From assembly GCA_013376735.1 (NCBI GenBank), contig VINJ01000001.1, forward strand, positions 1-64,000: a DNA stretch of 64,000 bases. The letters are read 5' to 3'. A program made the translations under genes and the position numbers. Origin of the DNA: a bacterium Scap17 (GTDB lineage: Bacteria > Pseudomonadota > Gammaproteobacteria > Pseudomonadales > Halomonadaceae). A model generated the notes under the pieces. The model made no database searches, was not told where the DNA came from, and worked only from the letters and a program-made list of their open reading frames with translations. Below, piece after piece: positions 7,536 to 16,995 of this stretch (the stretch's first letter is position 1; each line of letters begins with the position of its first letter).

Positions 7536-8734
7536 TGTCCGCCGAGAACCTGCCGCCTCTGTCGCTCTATATTCACGTGCCGTGGTGCGTGCGCAAGTGC
7601 CCCTACTGTGACTTCAACTCCCACGGGGTCGGGCGTGATGCCGGCTTGCCTGAAGCGGAATACATCACGGCACTGCTGGCCGATCTCGATCAGGACCTGC
7701 AGTTGCTGCAGGGCCAGCCCGAGCGTGAATTGCACAGCATCTTCATCGGCGGCGGCACGCCGAGTCTGCTAAGCGGGGCGGCTTACCAGCGACTTTTCGA
7801 TGGCCTGCGGGCGCGCATGACGTTCTCTGCCGACTGCGAGGTCACGCTGGAGGCCAACCCCGGCACGCTGGAGCAGGGCCGCTTTGCCGCCTATCGCGCC
7901 GCCGGTATCAATCGCTTGTCATTGGGCGTGCAGACCTTCCAGCCGGAGCAGCTCGAGGTGCTGGGGCGCATCCACTCGGCTGAAGAAGCCGGGCGCGCGG
8001 TGGCCAGCGCACGGGCGGCGGGCTTCGATAATTTCAATATTGATCTGATGCATGGCCTGCCGGGCCAGACATTGGAGACGGCGCTGGATGATATCCGGCG
8101 TGCGCTGGCACTCAAGCCGACCCATCTGTCCTGGTATCAATTGACGCTGGAGCCGAATACCGAGTTCTATTCGCGCCCGCCGGTACTGCCGGAAGATGAT
8201 CTGCTGTGGGATATCCAGGATCACGGTCACGCCGAGCTGGAGGCTGCCGGTTTCCGTCGTTACGAGATTTCCGCCTATGCCCTTGAAGGGCGCAGCGCGC
8301 GTCATAACCTCAACTACTGGAAATTCGGTGATTACCTGGGTATCGGAGCGGGCGCGCATGGCAAGTTGACGTTGTTGAAGACCGACTCGGCTGGGAACTT
8401 GAACGGCGAGTTGCAACTCCAACGCCGTTGGAAAAGTCGTCAGCCTGAAGCGTACTTGCGCAGGATGCAGGACCCTCGCGGGTTCGTGGCGGGTCAGCAG
8501 GAAATTGACCGCGATGAGCTGGCGCTGGAGTTCATGATGAATGCACTGCGCTTGACCGGGGGTGTCAGCTTCGAAGATCTGCGTCGCACGACCGGGCTGG
8601 ATCGCGAGGCATTGGAGCCGGGCCTGAGCCAGGCGCGCTCGCGCGGGCTCATCGTTGAGGATGACGTGCTGTTGCGCGCCACGCCCCAGGGCTTATTGTT
8701 CCTCAATGACCTGCTGGCCATGTTCGACACCTGA
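7535..8734 (+). CDS. hemW: HemW, heme chaperone of the radical SAM family
   Basis: HemW is a coproporphyrinogen III oxidase-like radical SAM protein that acts as a heme chaperone rather than an oxidase. The [4Fe-4S]/SAM motif is PWCVRKCPYCDF, with Cys18, Cys22 and Cys25, the CxxxCxxC spacing of HemW that lacks the extra cysteine of HemN. GGGTPS follows near residue 72, and the C-terminal HemN domain is present (ELALEFMMNALRLTGG). The ATG at 7535 overlaps the rdgB stop (TGATG); a GTG one codon earlier is possible. Confidence 0.95.
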   Translation: MSAENLPPLSLYIHVPWCVRKCPYCDFNSHGVGRDAGLPEAEYITALLADLDQDLQLLQGQPERELHSIFIGGGTPSLLSGAAYQRLFDGLRARMTFSADCEVTLEANPGTLEQGRFAAYRAAGINRLSLGVQTFQPEQLEVLGRIHSAEEAGRAVASARAAGFDNFNIDLMHGLPGQTLETALDDIRRALALKPTHLSWYQLTLEPNTEFYSRPPVLPEDDLLWDIQDHGHAELEAAGFRRYEISAYALEGRSARHNLNYWKFGDYLGIGAGAHGKLTLLKTDSAGNLNGELQLQRRWKSRQPEAYLRRMQDPRGFVAGQQEIDRDELALEFMMNALRLTGGVSFEDLRRTTGLDREALEPGLSQARSRGLIVEDDVLLRATPQGLLFLNDLLAMFDT

Positions 8735-8767
8735 TTGATCAGGCATTATCGGAGGCATGACGATTAT

Positions 8768-8796
8768 TTGCGCTATTGTCGTCTTGCCTTTAATGA
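8768..8796 (+). promoter_or_regulatory. Possible sigma-70 promoter of the OmpA-family lipoprotein
   Basis: TTGCGC and TAATGA are separated by 17 bases and end 24 bases before the ATG. The hexamers match the consensus only partly. Confidence 0.35.
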
Positions 8797-8819
8797 GTGT
8801 GTAGATAGGGAGCGTTACC

Positions 8820-9482
8820 ATGAAGAAGTCTGTACTCCTGGCCCTGCCGTTGGCAGCCGCCGTCGCGATGGCGGGTTGTACCACGACCAACCCGTATACC
8901 AATGAGCAGCAGACCTCCAGTGCGGCGAAGGGCGCCGGCATCGGTGCGGTCGTCGGCGCAATCGCCGGGGCGACCAAGAGTGGTAACCATCGTCTCGACA
9001 AGGCGCTGATCGGCGCCGCTGCGGGTGCCGCCGCGGGCGGTGGTATCGGCTATTACATGGATGTTCAGGAAGCCAAGCTGCGCGATCAGCTTCAGGGCAC
9101 CGGTGTCAGCGTGACGCGTGTCGGCGACCAGATCATCCTCAACATGCCGTCCAACGTCACCTTCGGCTCCGACTCCAGCACCCTGTCCGGCCAGATTCAG
9201 CCGGTCATGGATGGCGTCATCACCGTGCTCAAGGAATACGATGAGACGCGCGTCAACATCGCGGGCTATACCGATTCCACCGGTGCCAGCAACTACAACC
9301 AGAATCTGTCCGAGCTACGTGCCCAGGCCGTCGGCAACTATCTGGCCAGTGGTGGCATCGCCTTCAACCGTCTGAACATGCGCGGTTATGGTGAAGCCAG
9401 CCCGGTGGCATCCAACGACACCGCCTCCGGGCGCGCCCAGAACCGTCGCGTCGAGATCACGCTGACGCCGATGGAAAGCTGA
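8820..9482 (+). CDS. OmpA-family lipoprotein with glycine-zipper segment (YiaD-like)
   Basis: A 220-residue outer-membrane lipoprotein expected to bind peptidoglycan. The signal peptide ends in the lipobox MAGC with Cys20. Residues 38-80 are rich in Gly and Ala (GAGIGAVVGAIAGAT, GAAAGAAAGGGIGYYMD), a glycine-zipper membrane-associating segment. The C-terminal OmpA domain (about 100-218) contains VNIAGYTDSTGASNYNQNLS and RAQNRRVEI, which carry the diaminopimelate-binding Asp and Arg. E. coli YiaD has the same architecture. It appears to be monocistronic, with a hairpin after the stop. Confidence 0.9.
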   Translation: MKKSVLLALPLAAAVAMAGCTTTNPYTNEQQTSSAAKGAGIGAVVGAIAGATKSGNHRLDKALIGAAAGAAAGGGIGYYMDVQEAKLRDQLQGTGVSVTRVGDQIILNMPSNVTFGSDSSTLSGQIQPVMDGVITVLKEYDETRVNIAGYTDSTGASNYNQNLSELRAQAVGNYLASGGIAFNRLNMRGYGEASPVASNDTASGRAQNRRVEITLTPMES

Positions 9483-9522
9483 GTACCCATCAGCTGCCAT
9501 GGCGACATGATGGTGAATGACC

Positions 9523-9552
9523 ACGAGGCCTGCGCATTTGCGTGGGCCTCGT
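9523..9552 (+). terminator. Hairpin after the OmpA-family lipoprotein gene
   Basis: Arms ACGAGGCC and GGCCTCGT enclose a smaller CGC/GCG stem. The following T run is short (GTTGCTT), so termination strength is uncertain. Confidence 0.5.
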
Positions 9553-9710
9553 TGCTTGGCAAGCACGGCTTTTGGGGTGACAAGTGATCATCTCTGCTAT
9601 CCTTCAGCCCCTTCGGCGGCCTTGTCTGGTTTTTCTCTCGTCGCCGCCCCCCGATTTCTCTCTGCTGCCTCGCTGGATGTGGCAGATATCGCCGTATCAA
9701 GGAGGCGCTC

Positions 9711-11405
9711 TTGCTCGCCTATCAGCACGCCTATCACGCTGGCAATTTTGCCGATCTGCACAAGCACCTGCTCGCCACCACCCTGGCCGAGCAGCTATTA
9801 CGTAAAGAGTCTCCCGTTACGTTTGTCGACACTCACGCCGGTCGTGGCTGGTATCCGCTGGCGGCCCGCGAGACGGAACAGCTGCGCGAATACGAGCAGG
9901 GCGTTCTGCCGTTGTGGCAGGTGCGTGACCGCTGGTTGACCGATGCGGGCGAGCCACGCTCATCGGCAGCGGACAAGCCTCTGGCGCGCTGGCTGGCGCG
10001 TCTGGCGGATATGCAGCCGGAGACGGGCAAGGGTAGTGCCGGCGAGTTGAGTGTCTATCCCGGTTCGCCCTGGTGGCTGAGCCAGTCGCTGCGTCGTGGC
10101 GATCGCCTGTTGGCCTATGAGCTGCATCCGGGCGAGATCTACCACTTCGATCAGGCGCCGGTGCAACGTGACAGCCTCGGCAAGGTCATGCGTCGTCAGC
10201 AGGATGGTCTGTCCGGTCTGTTGGCGGCCGTGCCGGTCACCACGCCGCGCGTCGCCGTACTGATCGACCCCAGCTATGAGCTGAAGAATGATTACCGTGA
10301 TGTCGCCGAGGTCGTGGTCGAGACCCTGCGCAAGTCACGTCATGCCACCATCATGATCTGGTACCCGCTGCTGCCGGCGGGTCGTCAGCATGATCTGCTC
10401 GAGCGCCTCAAGAAGCATTCGCCGGCACCGATGTGGCGCAGTGAGCTGACGATCGATTCGCCGGAAGGCGAGCACGGCATGTACGGCTCCGGCATGCTGG
10501 TGATCAATCCGCCGTGGCAGTTCGACCGTCAGTTCTCCACCGCCATGCAGGAAGTGGTCGAGGTGCTCAAGGGCGCGCTGCCGGCTCCGCAGTCGGTTGC
10601 CGTCGAGCACAAGGGCCTGTGGTGGCTGTCGGAGGAGGTCGCACGCGAGCGCAGCGAGCCCAAGCCGATGTCGCGCGAGCGACTGCTGGCACTGCGCAAG
10701 CTCAATCAGAAGGTCAAGCGTGACAGTGATGTCGAGGTGACCCAGGCCAAGCCGAAGCGCGAGAAGCTCAAGCGTGGTGAAGGCTGGGCCAAGCCACGTG
10801 TTCGCAGCGGCGGTGCGACATCCAAGGCCAAGGGCAAGCGCCATTCCGCGACCGCCAAGCCCAAGACCAGCATCAAGGCCCAGATCAAGGATCAGGTGCA
10901 TGGGCATTCCGCGCCGAGTGAGAAGCGCGTCAGCGAGAAGCCTGCCGAGCGCAAGACGACGGCCGCTGTCGAACCGACTCGTCCGCGTGGCAAGGGCGAG
11001 ACGGCAGGCAAGGGAGCGGGCAAGGACTCTGCCAGCTGGAGCGACTGGTCCTCCAGCGTGCCGGGCAAGGGCCGCCGCGAAGGTTCCACGCGGGTCAGCA
11101 TGCGCAGCACGCCGGCGATCGGTCGTGATGGTCAGGTCAACCCGAACAGCACGACCAAACTGCCCAGAAAGTACGCGGCCAAGCAGCGTCCCGAAGACAA
11201 CAAGGATGTCGGCAAGCCGCTGGATGCGCGTGAAGCGCGTGCCCTGCGTGAGAAGCAGGAAAGCAATGCCATGAGAGGCAAGGCGGCCAAGGGCGGCGCC
11301 AGCAAGGAAAGCTCTGGCAAGTCAGCGCCTGGCAAGACCGCTTCTGGCAAGACAGCGCCTGGCAAGAAACAGAGCAACAAGCCACGCGGCCCTCGCAAGC
11401 CGTGA
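9711..11405 (+). CDS. rlmJ: RlmJ 23S rRNA A2030 N6-methyltransferase with long basic C-terminal extension
   Basis: RlmJ methylates A2030 of 23S rRNA. The N-terminal half matches the family: LAYQHAYHAGNFADLHKH, FVDTHAGRGWYPL (SAM-binding) and the catalytic motif DPSYE at 186-190, where many relatives have DPPYE. GSGMLVINPPW lies near 260. The start is a TTG at 9711, preceded by AGGAGG seven bases upstream, and gives the normal RlmJ N-terminus. E. coli RlmJ has about 280 residues. This one has 564: from about 310 onward it is a low-complexity Lys/Arg/Ala/Ser/Gly tail, probably disordered, with repeats such as GKTASGKTAPGKK near the end. No frameshift is needed, so the tail is part of the same frame. 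Its role is unknown. Confidence 0.88.
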   Translation: MLAYQHAYHAGNFADLHKHLLATTLAEQLLRKESPVTFVDTHAGRGWYPLAARETEQLREYEQGVLPLWQVRDRWLTDAGEPRSSAADKPLARWLARLADMQPETGKGSAGELSVYPGSPWWLSQSLRRGDRLLAYELHPGEIYHFDQAPVQRDSLGKVMRRQQDGLSGLLAAVPVTTPRVAVLIDPSYELKNDYRDVAEVVVETLRKSRHATIMIWYPLLPAGRQHDLLERLKKHSPAPMWRSELTIDSPEGEHGMYGSGMLVINPPWQFDRQFSTAMQEVVEVLKGALPAPQSVAVEHKGLWWLSEEVARERSEPKPMSRERLLALRKLNQKVKRDSDVEVTQAKPKREKLKRGEGWAKPRVRSGGATSKAKGKRHSATAKPKTSIKAQIKDQVHGHSAPSEKRVSEKPAERKTTAAVEPTRPRGKGETAGKGAGKDSASWSDWSSSVPGKGRREGSTRVSMRSTPAIGRDGQVNPNSTTKLPRKYAAKQRPEDNKDVGKPLDAREARALREKQESNAMRGKAAKGGASKESSGKSAPGKTASGKTAPGKKQSNKPRGPRKP

Positions 11406-11454
11406 TGGTTGAGGTGAACGCAGAACGCTGAGCGCCATATCATGAGCTCGGATT

Positions 11455-11493
11455 GCAAACGCCCCCATAGGCCATGCCTGTGGGGGCGTTTGC
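11455..11493. terminator. Bidirectional terminator between rlmJ and mdlB
   Basis: Arms GCAAACGCCCCCA and TGGGGGCGTTTGC pair perfectly around a short loop between two convergent genes. Confidence 0.75.
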
Positions 11494-11519
11494 ATTGTCG
11501 AGGATGTTGATCTGCCTGA

Positions 11520-13337
11520 TCAGTGCGCGATGTCTTCTCGCCATAGCCGCCGATAGAGGCCGGATTCTGCCATCAGGGCATCATGGGTCCCCAGCTGGGT
11601 GATGCGGCCCTGTTCCAGCACCAGCAGGCGGTCCGCATCGCGTACCGTGGCAAGCCGGTGTGCCACCACGATCAAGGTCACTTCCCCGCGCAGTTCATGC
11701 AGTGCCTGCTGCAACAGGGCTTCGGTATGGCTATCGATGCTGGCGGTGGCCTCATCCAGCAACAGCACGCGTGGTGTCGTGACCAATGCGCGTCCGAGCG
11801 CCAGCAATTGGCGCTCACCCGTGGAGAGGCTGAGGCCGCGCTCGCCCAGCAAGGTGTCGAGCCCCAGCGGCAGACTATCGATCAGCGGTGCCAGGTGCGC
11901 CTTGTGCAGAATCCATGACAGTTTCTGCTGGCTGATCTCACGCCCCAGCAGCAGGTTGTCGCGCAGTGTCGTGGCGCGGATGAAGGGCTCCTGCGGGACG
12001 ACGGCGATTGCGGTAGCGCGTTGTCGAGCCGACCACTTCATCAGCGGACGACCATCCAGCAGCAGCTGAGTCCCCGGGGCAGGGCGCTGCCCGCTGAGCA
12101 GGTCAAGCAGGGTGGACTTGCCGCTGCCCGTCGGGCCGACCACGCCGAGAAACTCACCGCTCTCGATGGCAAGCGTCAGGCCTTTGAGGGCCGAGCCCTC
12201 CGCACCCTGATGGCGGAACGTCAGCTGCTCGAGTTGATAGTGACCACTCGCTATCACGGTGTTGTCGGTGTGCCCACGCGTGGATTTCCTCGCAGCGCGC
12301 TTATCTGGCTCAGGCGTCTCGCGCGGCCGGTCCAGGACCTCTTCCAGCCGGCCTGTCGCCACCAGCGCCGACTGGAAGACTTGCAGTCGCTGTGTGATCT
12401 GGATCAGGGGCTCGCTGATGCGACCCAACCAGGCGATGAACGCGTAGAGCACTCCCAGTTCTGCACCGCCGCCCAGTTCGCGCAGCCCGAACACGGCGAC
12501 CAGCGAGAGCGTGATCAGCATCGCCATCAGGTCGATGGCCGAACGCAACAGCAGCCCCGACACACGCACCGTGCGCATGCGCGCCTGATACTGGGAGACG
12601 TTGAGGTGATGGTAGCGCTGACTGAAGCGTTCGGTCTGGTTGCTTGCCTGCAGCACACTCATGCCGCCGATCGCCTCGGCGATTCTGGCATTCTGCAAGG
12701 CGCGCAGGCGGCGTACCTCGCGTGCAGCACGCCCGGAGAAGCGCTGATACAGCCAGATCATGCCGATGGAGAGCGGGACCAGCGCCGTCGCGATCATCGC
12801 CAGGGTGCCATCCATCAGGGCCATCGCCGACAGGATGCCGATCAACAGCACCACATTGCCGATCAGTGTCGCCAGCACCCCGATATACAGCTCCTTGAGC
12901 GACTCGGTGTCGTTGGTCACGCGGGCCACCAATTCACCGGCGGCGATATTGTCGAGGGTCGATAGTGGTTGATGCAGCAGGTGTGTGAAGACTCGCTCAC
13001 GGATATCGCGCACGCTGGCGAGGGCCAGACGGGCAAAGCGCAGCTGCTGGAAATAGCGCCCGGCGGCGGCGCCCAGCTGGGTGATCACGTAGATGGCCAC
13101 CAAGCCTGCCAGGGCCTCGGGGGCGAGGTTACCGGGGATCAGGTAATCATCCAGATAGCGTTGGGTCAGCCACGGGCCAAGCACATCCAGTACGGTCGCC
13201 GCGATCAGGATCAACAGCGCGCGCAGGACCTCTGCGCGGCGCCTGCCCAGCGGTTGCCAGAGCAATGCCAGCCGCCGTCGGCTGAGCAGGCGAGTGCCGC
13301 TGAGGGTGTCGTGTCGTGTCGCGGCATCCTGGCTCAT
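11520..13337 (-). CDS. mdlB: ABC exporter half-transporter, MdlB/SmdB type
   Basis: A 605-residue type I ABC exporter half with six transmembrane helices (about 30-310) and a nucleotide-binding domain. Walker A is VVGPTGSGKSTLL, the signature is LSTGERQLLALGRAL and Walker B is VLLLDEATASID; the H-loop is VVAHRLATV. The start at 13337 overlaps the stop of the preceding half-transporter by four bases (ATGA), which argues against a longer frame beginning at 13451. Paired with the upstream gene it forms a heterodimer of the MdlAB type. The substrate is unknown; multidrug export has been suggested for relatives. Confidence 0.87.
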   Translation of the reverse strand: MSQDAATRHDTLSGTRLLSRRRLALLWQPLGRRRAEVLRALLILIAATVLDVLGPWLTQRYLDDYLIPGNLAPEALAGLVAIYVITQLGAAAGRYFQQLRFARLALASVRDIRERVFTHLLHQPLSTLDNIAAGELVARVTNDTESLKELYIGVLATLIGNVVLLIGILSAMALMDGTLAMIATALVPLSIGMIWLYQRFSGRAAREVRRLRALQNARIAEAIGGMSVLQASNQTERFSQRYHHLNVSQYQARMRTVRVSGLLLRSAIDLMAMLITLSLVAVFGLRELGGGAELGVLYAFIAWLGRISEPLIQITQRLQVFQSALVATGRLEEVLDRPRETPEPDKRAARKSTRGHTDNTVIASGHYQLEQLTFRHQGAEGSALKGLTLAIESGEFLGVVGPTGSGKSTLLDLLSGQRPAPGTQLLLDGRPLMKWSARQRATAIAVVPQEPFIRATTLRDNLLLGREISQQKLSWILHKAHLAPLIDSLPLGLDTLLGERGLSLSTGERQLLALGRALVTTPRVLLLDEATASIDSHTEALLQQALHELRGEVTLIVVAHRLATVRDADRLLVLEQGRITQLGTHDALMAESGLYRRLWREDIAH

Positions 13338-15229
13338 GAGCGCTCCGCCTTGGCATCGTCTTCGCGGCTGACCTGCTGGGCCTGCCAGAGGCGCCAGTAG
13401 GCGCCTCGGGCGGCCAGCAGACTGGCGTGATCGCCCTGTTCCAGAATGCACCCGTCCTCGAGCACCAGAATCTGCTGGCAGGCCTGTACGGCAGACAGGC
13501 GATGGGAATTGATGATCAGCGTGTGCTTGAGGCCGTGGTGATCGGGCTGCTGCAGACGTGCCAGAGTCCTTAGCAGAGTGCGTTCGGTGACCTGGTCGAC
13601 CGCCGACAGGGTGTCGTCCAGCAGCAGGATAGGCGCCTCGCTGAGCAGGCTGCGTGCCAATGCCAGTCGCTGACGCTGACCGCCGGAGAGTGTGATGCCT
13701 CGCTCACCCACCAGCGTTTCCAACCCTTGGGGGAGGCGGCGCAGATCCTCCTCGAAGGCTGCGGCGCGCAGCGCCTCACGAATTCGCTCGTTAGAGGCCT
13801 CGGGGCAGGCGAGAGCGACATTGTCGGCCACCGAGAGCGCAAACAGGAACGGGTCCTGGGGAACCAGTGAGAACTGCTGGCGCCAAACCGATAGTGTGTA
13901 CTCACTTTCTTCTCTGCCGCCGAGCGTCAAGACCCCTTGCTCAGGCGTCAGAGGCCAGCTGCGCGACAGCAGACGCAGCAAGGTGGACTTGCCACTGCCG
14001 GTCGCGCCGACGATCCCCAGACTGCCCCCTGCCGCCACCTGAAGGGAGAGAGGGCCCAGAGCACGTTGCTGGCTGCCCGGGTAGTGGAATTCATTGATTT
14101 CAAGGCGTAGTGAATGGTCACTGACATTGTCCAGGGTGCCGCTGTCCTCAAGGGCTTCTGGTGCGGCGTGGAAGGTAGCCAGCCGCCGTGCGGCTGCCGC
14201 GCCGCGCTGCAGGATATTCAGGCACCAGCCAAGTGCGAACATTGGCCAGATCAACTGCGCCAGATAGAGCGTGAAGCTGGTCAGTTGGCCCAGGGTGATG
14301 GCGTCATCCAGATAGCGCCAGCTACCCACGCCCAGCGTCAGCAGCGTCGCTGCCGAGAGCGCAATGAACACCACCGGATCAAAGGCCGCCTCCAGCTTCT
14401 GGACGCGATAATCGACGGCTTCGGCGGCGGCGGCACGCTGCGAGAATCTTGCGCCTTCATCCTCCAGCAAGGCATGGCTTCTGAGCATGCGAATGCCGGC
14501 GAAGGCTTCCTGGGTCTGGTCATTCAGGTCCGAGAAGCGCTCCAGCGATTCGCGGAAACGCTCTCCGATCCGTCGCGAGATGCGTGCGAAGGCCCAGGCC
14601 ATGAAGGGGAAGGGCAACAGCGCGAGCAGCGTCAGCGGCACATCGATGGCGATCAGCATGATGCCGAGCACCAGCACGAAGGTCATGGCGCCATCGACGC
14701 TGGACAGCACGCCTTCCGCGGCGGCCATCTCCACGGCATCGATGTCCTGACTGGCGTGCGCCATCAGGTCTCCGGTGCGATGGCGCTGGTAGAAGCCGGG
14801 GTCCAGGCGCGTCAGCTTGGCATGGAAGGCATCACGTTGCTCCGTCCCTAGCTGATAGGCGGTACCGAACAGCGTCACGCGCCAGGCATAGCGCAGTGCA
14901 TAGAGCGCGAGCCCCGCGCCTATCAGCCACAACAGGCGGTTCAGCAAGGCGTCGTGGTCGAGGCTGCCGTCACGCAACGCGTCGATGGTGGCGCCGATCG
15001 CCCACGGCAACAGCAGATTCAGCCCCGCGACCCCGATCAGGAACGCGATGGCCAGCAGATAGCGGGGCCAATGGCGGGTGAAGAAGTCGAGCAGCAGGTG
15101 GCGCAACGGGGCCTCGGGGAGAGGCCCGGTAGTCAGCTCGGCGGCGGGGGCCGGCGGGGGAGAGGCGCTGGAGTCACGTGACTCGCGATGGGCATCCTGC
15201 GGTCTGTTCGATGTCGCGCGTCCCGCCAT
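13334..15229 (-). CDS. mdlA: ABC exporter half-transporter, MdlA/SmdA type
   Basis: A 631-residue half-transporter partner of the downstream mdlB-like gene. It has six predicted membrane helices (first near FLIGVAGLNLLLPWAIG), Walker A IVGATGSGKSTLL, signature LSGGQRQRLALAR and Walker B ILLLDDTLSAVD. In this subunit the residue after Walker B is Asp (LLDD) where its partner has Glu (LLDE), so one ATP site is likely degenerate, as in other heterodimeric exporters. The start at 15229 is preceded by GGGAG at five bases; a longer frame from 15316 lacks this. An unusual Pro/Ala/Ser-rich 45-residue N-terminus precedes the membrane domain. Confidence 0.87.
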   Translation of the reverse strand: MAGRATSNRPQDAHRESRDSSASPPPAPAAELTTGPLPEAPLRHLLLDFFTRHWPRYLLAIAFLIGVAGLNLLLPWAIGATIDALRDGSLDHDALLNRLLWLIGAGLALYALRYAWRVTLFGTAYQLGTEQRDAFHAKLTRLDPGFYQRHRTGDLMAHASQDIDAVEMAAAEGVLSSVDGAMTFVLVLGIMLIAIDVPLTLLALLPFPFMAWAFARISRRIGERFRESLERFSDLNDQTQEAFAGIRMLRSHALLEDEGARFSQRAAAAEAVDYRVQKLEAAFDPVVFIALSAATLLTLGVGSWRYLDDAITLGQLTSFTLYLAQLIWPMFALGWCLNILQRGAAAARRLATFHAAPEALEDSGTLDNVSDHSLRLEINEFHYPGSQQRALGPLSLQVAAGGSLGIVGATGSGKSTLLRLLSRSWPLTPEQGVLTLGGREESEYTLSVWRQQFSLVPQDPFLFALSVADNVALACPEASNERIREALRAAAFEEDLRRLPQGLETLVGERGITLSGGQRQRLALARSLLSEAPILLLDDTLSAVDQVTERTLLRTLARLQQPDHHGLKHTLIINSHRLSAVQACQQILVLEDGCILEQGDHASLLAARGAYWRLWQAQQVSREDDAKAERS

Positions 15230-15366
15230 GTCGGCTCCCGGTCTGCCCCTGCCCACCTCCGCCACTCGGAGGGGGCGGCAGAGGCAGTATAACGAGAGGG
15301 AGGCAGCCAGACGCAAGCACTGTCGGCAAGAGAGCCCGCCTGCGGGCGGGAGTCAGCTCGGTGCGA

Positions 15367-16785
15367 TCACTTGCCGATGCAGAAGCTGCCGAAGATTTCC
15401 CCCAGCAGGTCATCGGCGGAGAATTCGCCGGTGATCTCAGACAGCGCCATCTGGGCGGCGCGCAGGTCTTCGGCCAGCAGCTCCCCGGCACCGGCGCCAT
15501 GCAGCTGGGCGTCGCCGTTATCGAGGGACTCGCCAGCGCGTTCCAGCGCATCCAGGTGGCGGCGGCGGGCGCTGAAGCGACCCTCTGCCGTGCCGGTGAA
15601 GCCCATGATGTCCTTGAGGTGATCACGCAGCGCATCGAGGCCCTGATTGTCGCGCGCCGAGATGCGCACCACGCTGGCCTGGTGGCGTGCCTGCTCGGCA
15701 TCGCCATCCTGTGTTGCGGTGAGGGCGGTCAGCCCCGGCGTCTCGCCGCTGGTGTCGATCTTGTTGCGGACCAGCGTCAGGCGGGTTGGGTCCGGCAGGC
15801 GCGCGACGAACTCCGGCCATATCTCCATCGGGTCCGTCGCCGAGGTAGTCGCGGCATCGACCAGCAGCAGGACGCGGTCCGCCTTTTCGATCTCGTCCCA
15901 GGCGCGCTGCACGCCGATGCGCTCGACGGCGTCCGGCGTGTCGCGCAGCCCGGCGGTATCGATGATATGCAGCGGCATGCCATCGAGATGGATGTGCTCA
16001 CGCAGCACGTCGCGGGTGGTGCCTTCGATGTCGGTGACGATGGCGGTGTCCTGCTCGGTCAACGCATTGAGCAGGCTCGACTTGCCGGCATTCGGGCGGC
16101 CGGCGATCACCACCGTCATGCCCTCGCGCATCAGAGCGCCCTGGTTGGCAGCGGCGCGCACGCCCACCAGCTCTGCCTTGACCTCATTGAGGCGCGCCGC
16201 GACATGGCCGTCGGCCAGGAAGTCGATTTCCTCTTCGGGGAAGTCGATGGCGGCCTCGACGTAGATGCGCAGCTCGATCAGACGCTGCACCAGCGCGCTG
16301 ACGCGCGTCGAGAACTCGCCCTTGAGCGAGCGCAGCGCATTCTCGGCCGCCGCGCGTGAGCTGGCGTCGATCAGGTCGGCGATGGCTTCGGCCTGGGCGA
16401 GATCCAGCTTGTCGTTGAGGAAGGCGCGCTCGCTGAATTCACCGGGGCGTGCCAGGCGTGCGCCCAGCTGCACGCAGCGCTCCAGCAGCAGGTCCATGAT
16501 CACCGGGCCGCCGTGCCCTTGCAGCTCCAGCACGTCCTCGCCGGTGAAGGAATTCGGGCCCTGGAAATAGAGCGCGATGCCTTCGTCGAGGGCGATGGGA
16601 TTGCCCTGGGTATCCAGTCCCATAAAGGGGCCATAGTGGGCGCGGCGCGCCGGCGGGCATTGGCCCAGCATGGCCTGGGCGATGGCCTGACAGGCCGGAC
16701 CGGAGACACGGATGATGCCGACGCCACCCCGGCCGGGCGGAGTGGCCAGGGCCGCGATGGAGTCAGGCTGGTAGGCGGTAGACAT
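15367..16785 (-). CDS. mnmE: MnmE, tRNA modification GTPase
   Basis: MnmE, with MnmG, makes the carboxymethylaminomethyl group on wobble uridine 34 of tRNAs. The 472-residue protein has the N-terminal formyl-THF-binding domain ([20 protein letters not shown]), a helical domain, an inserted G domain with [14 protein letters not shown], the G2/G3 region with [12 protein letters not shown], and the C-terminal FCIGK with the functional Cys. The ATG at 16785 gives the family N-terminus; an upstream TTG adds two residues only. It follows yidC by about 210 bases. The usual partner mnmG is not next to it; mdlAB follows instead. Confidence 0.97.
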   Translation of the reverse strand: MSTAYQPDSIAALATPPGRGGVGIIRVSGPACQAIAQAMLGQCPPARRAHYGPFMGLDTQGNPIALDEGIALYFQGPNSFTGEDVLELQGHGGPVIMDLLLERCVQLGARLARPGEFSERAFLNDKLDLAQAEAIADLIDASSRAAAENALRSLKGEFSTRVSALVQRLIELRIYVEAAIDFPEEEIDFLADGHVAARLNEVKAELVGVRAAANQGALMREGMTVVIAGRPNAGKSSLLNALTEQDTAIVTDIEGTTRDVLREHIHLDGMPLHIIDTAGLRDTPDAVERIGVQRAWDEIEKADRVLLLVDAATTSATDPMEIWPEFVARLPDPTRLTLVRNKIDTSGETPGLTALTATQDGDAEQARHQASVVRISARDNQGLDALRDHLKDIMGFTGTAEGRFSARRRHLDALERAGESLDNGDAQLHGAGAGELLAEDLRAAQMALSEITGEFSADDLLGEIFGSFCIGK

Positions 16786-16935
16786 GCACAAACCTCGGGC
16801 GCGAAGCCGGAATGAAGATGAAGGAGATGGCCGCTATTGTCGCGGCTGGAGGCCTGTGACAGCAAGCGGGGGGATGGGAAAGGCGCCTTGCGGCGGGAGT
16901 ATAGGCGCAGCCCCCGGAATCAGGGCCCTGAAACG

Positions 16936-16965
16936 CCACGACCCCCGCCGAGGCGAGGGTCGTGG
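16936..16965 (-). terminator. Hairpin between yidC and mnmE
   Basis: Perfect 9-base arms CCACGACCC and GGGTCGTGG with an inner GC-rich stem lie 30 bases past the yidC stop. The T tract on the minus strand is poor, so it may be only an attenuator. Confidence 0.5.
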
Positions 16966-16995
16966 GTGAGTCATGTCAGGCGAACCTGAAAGGCA

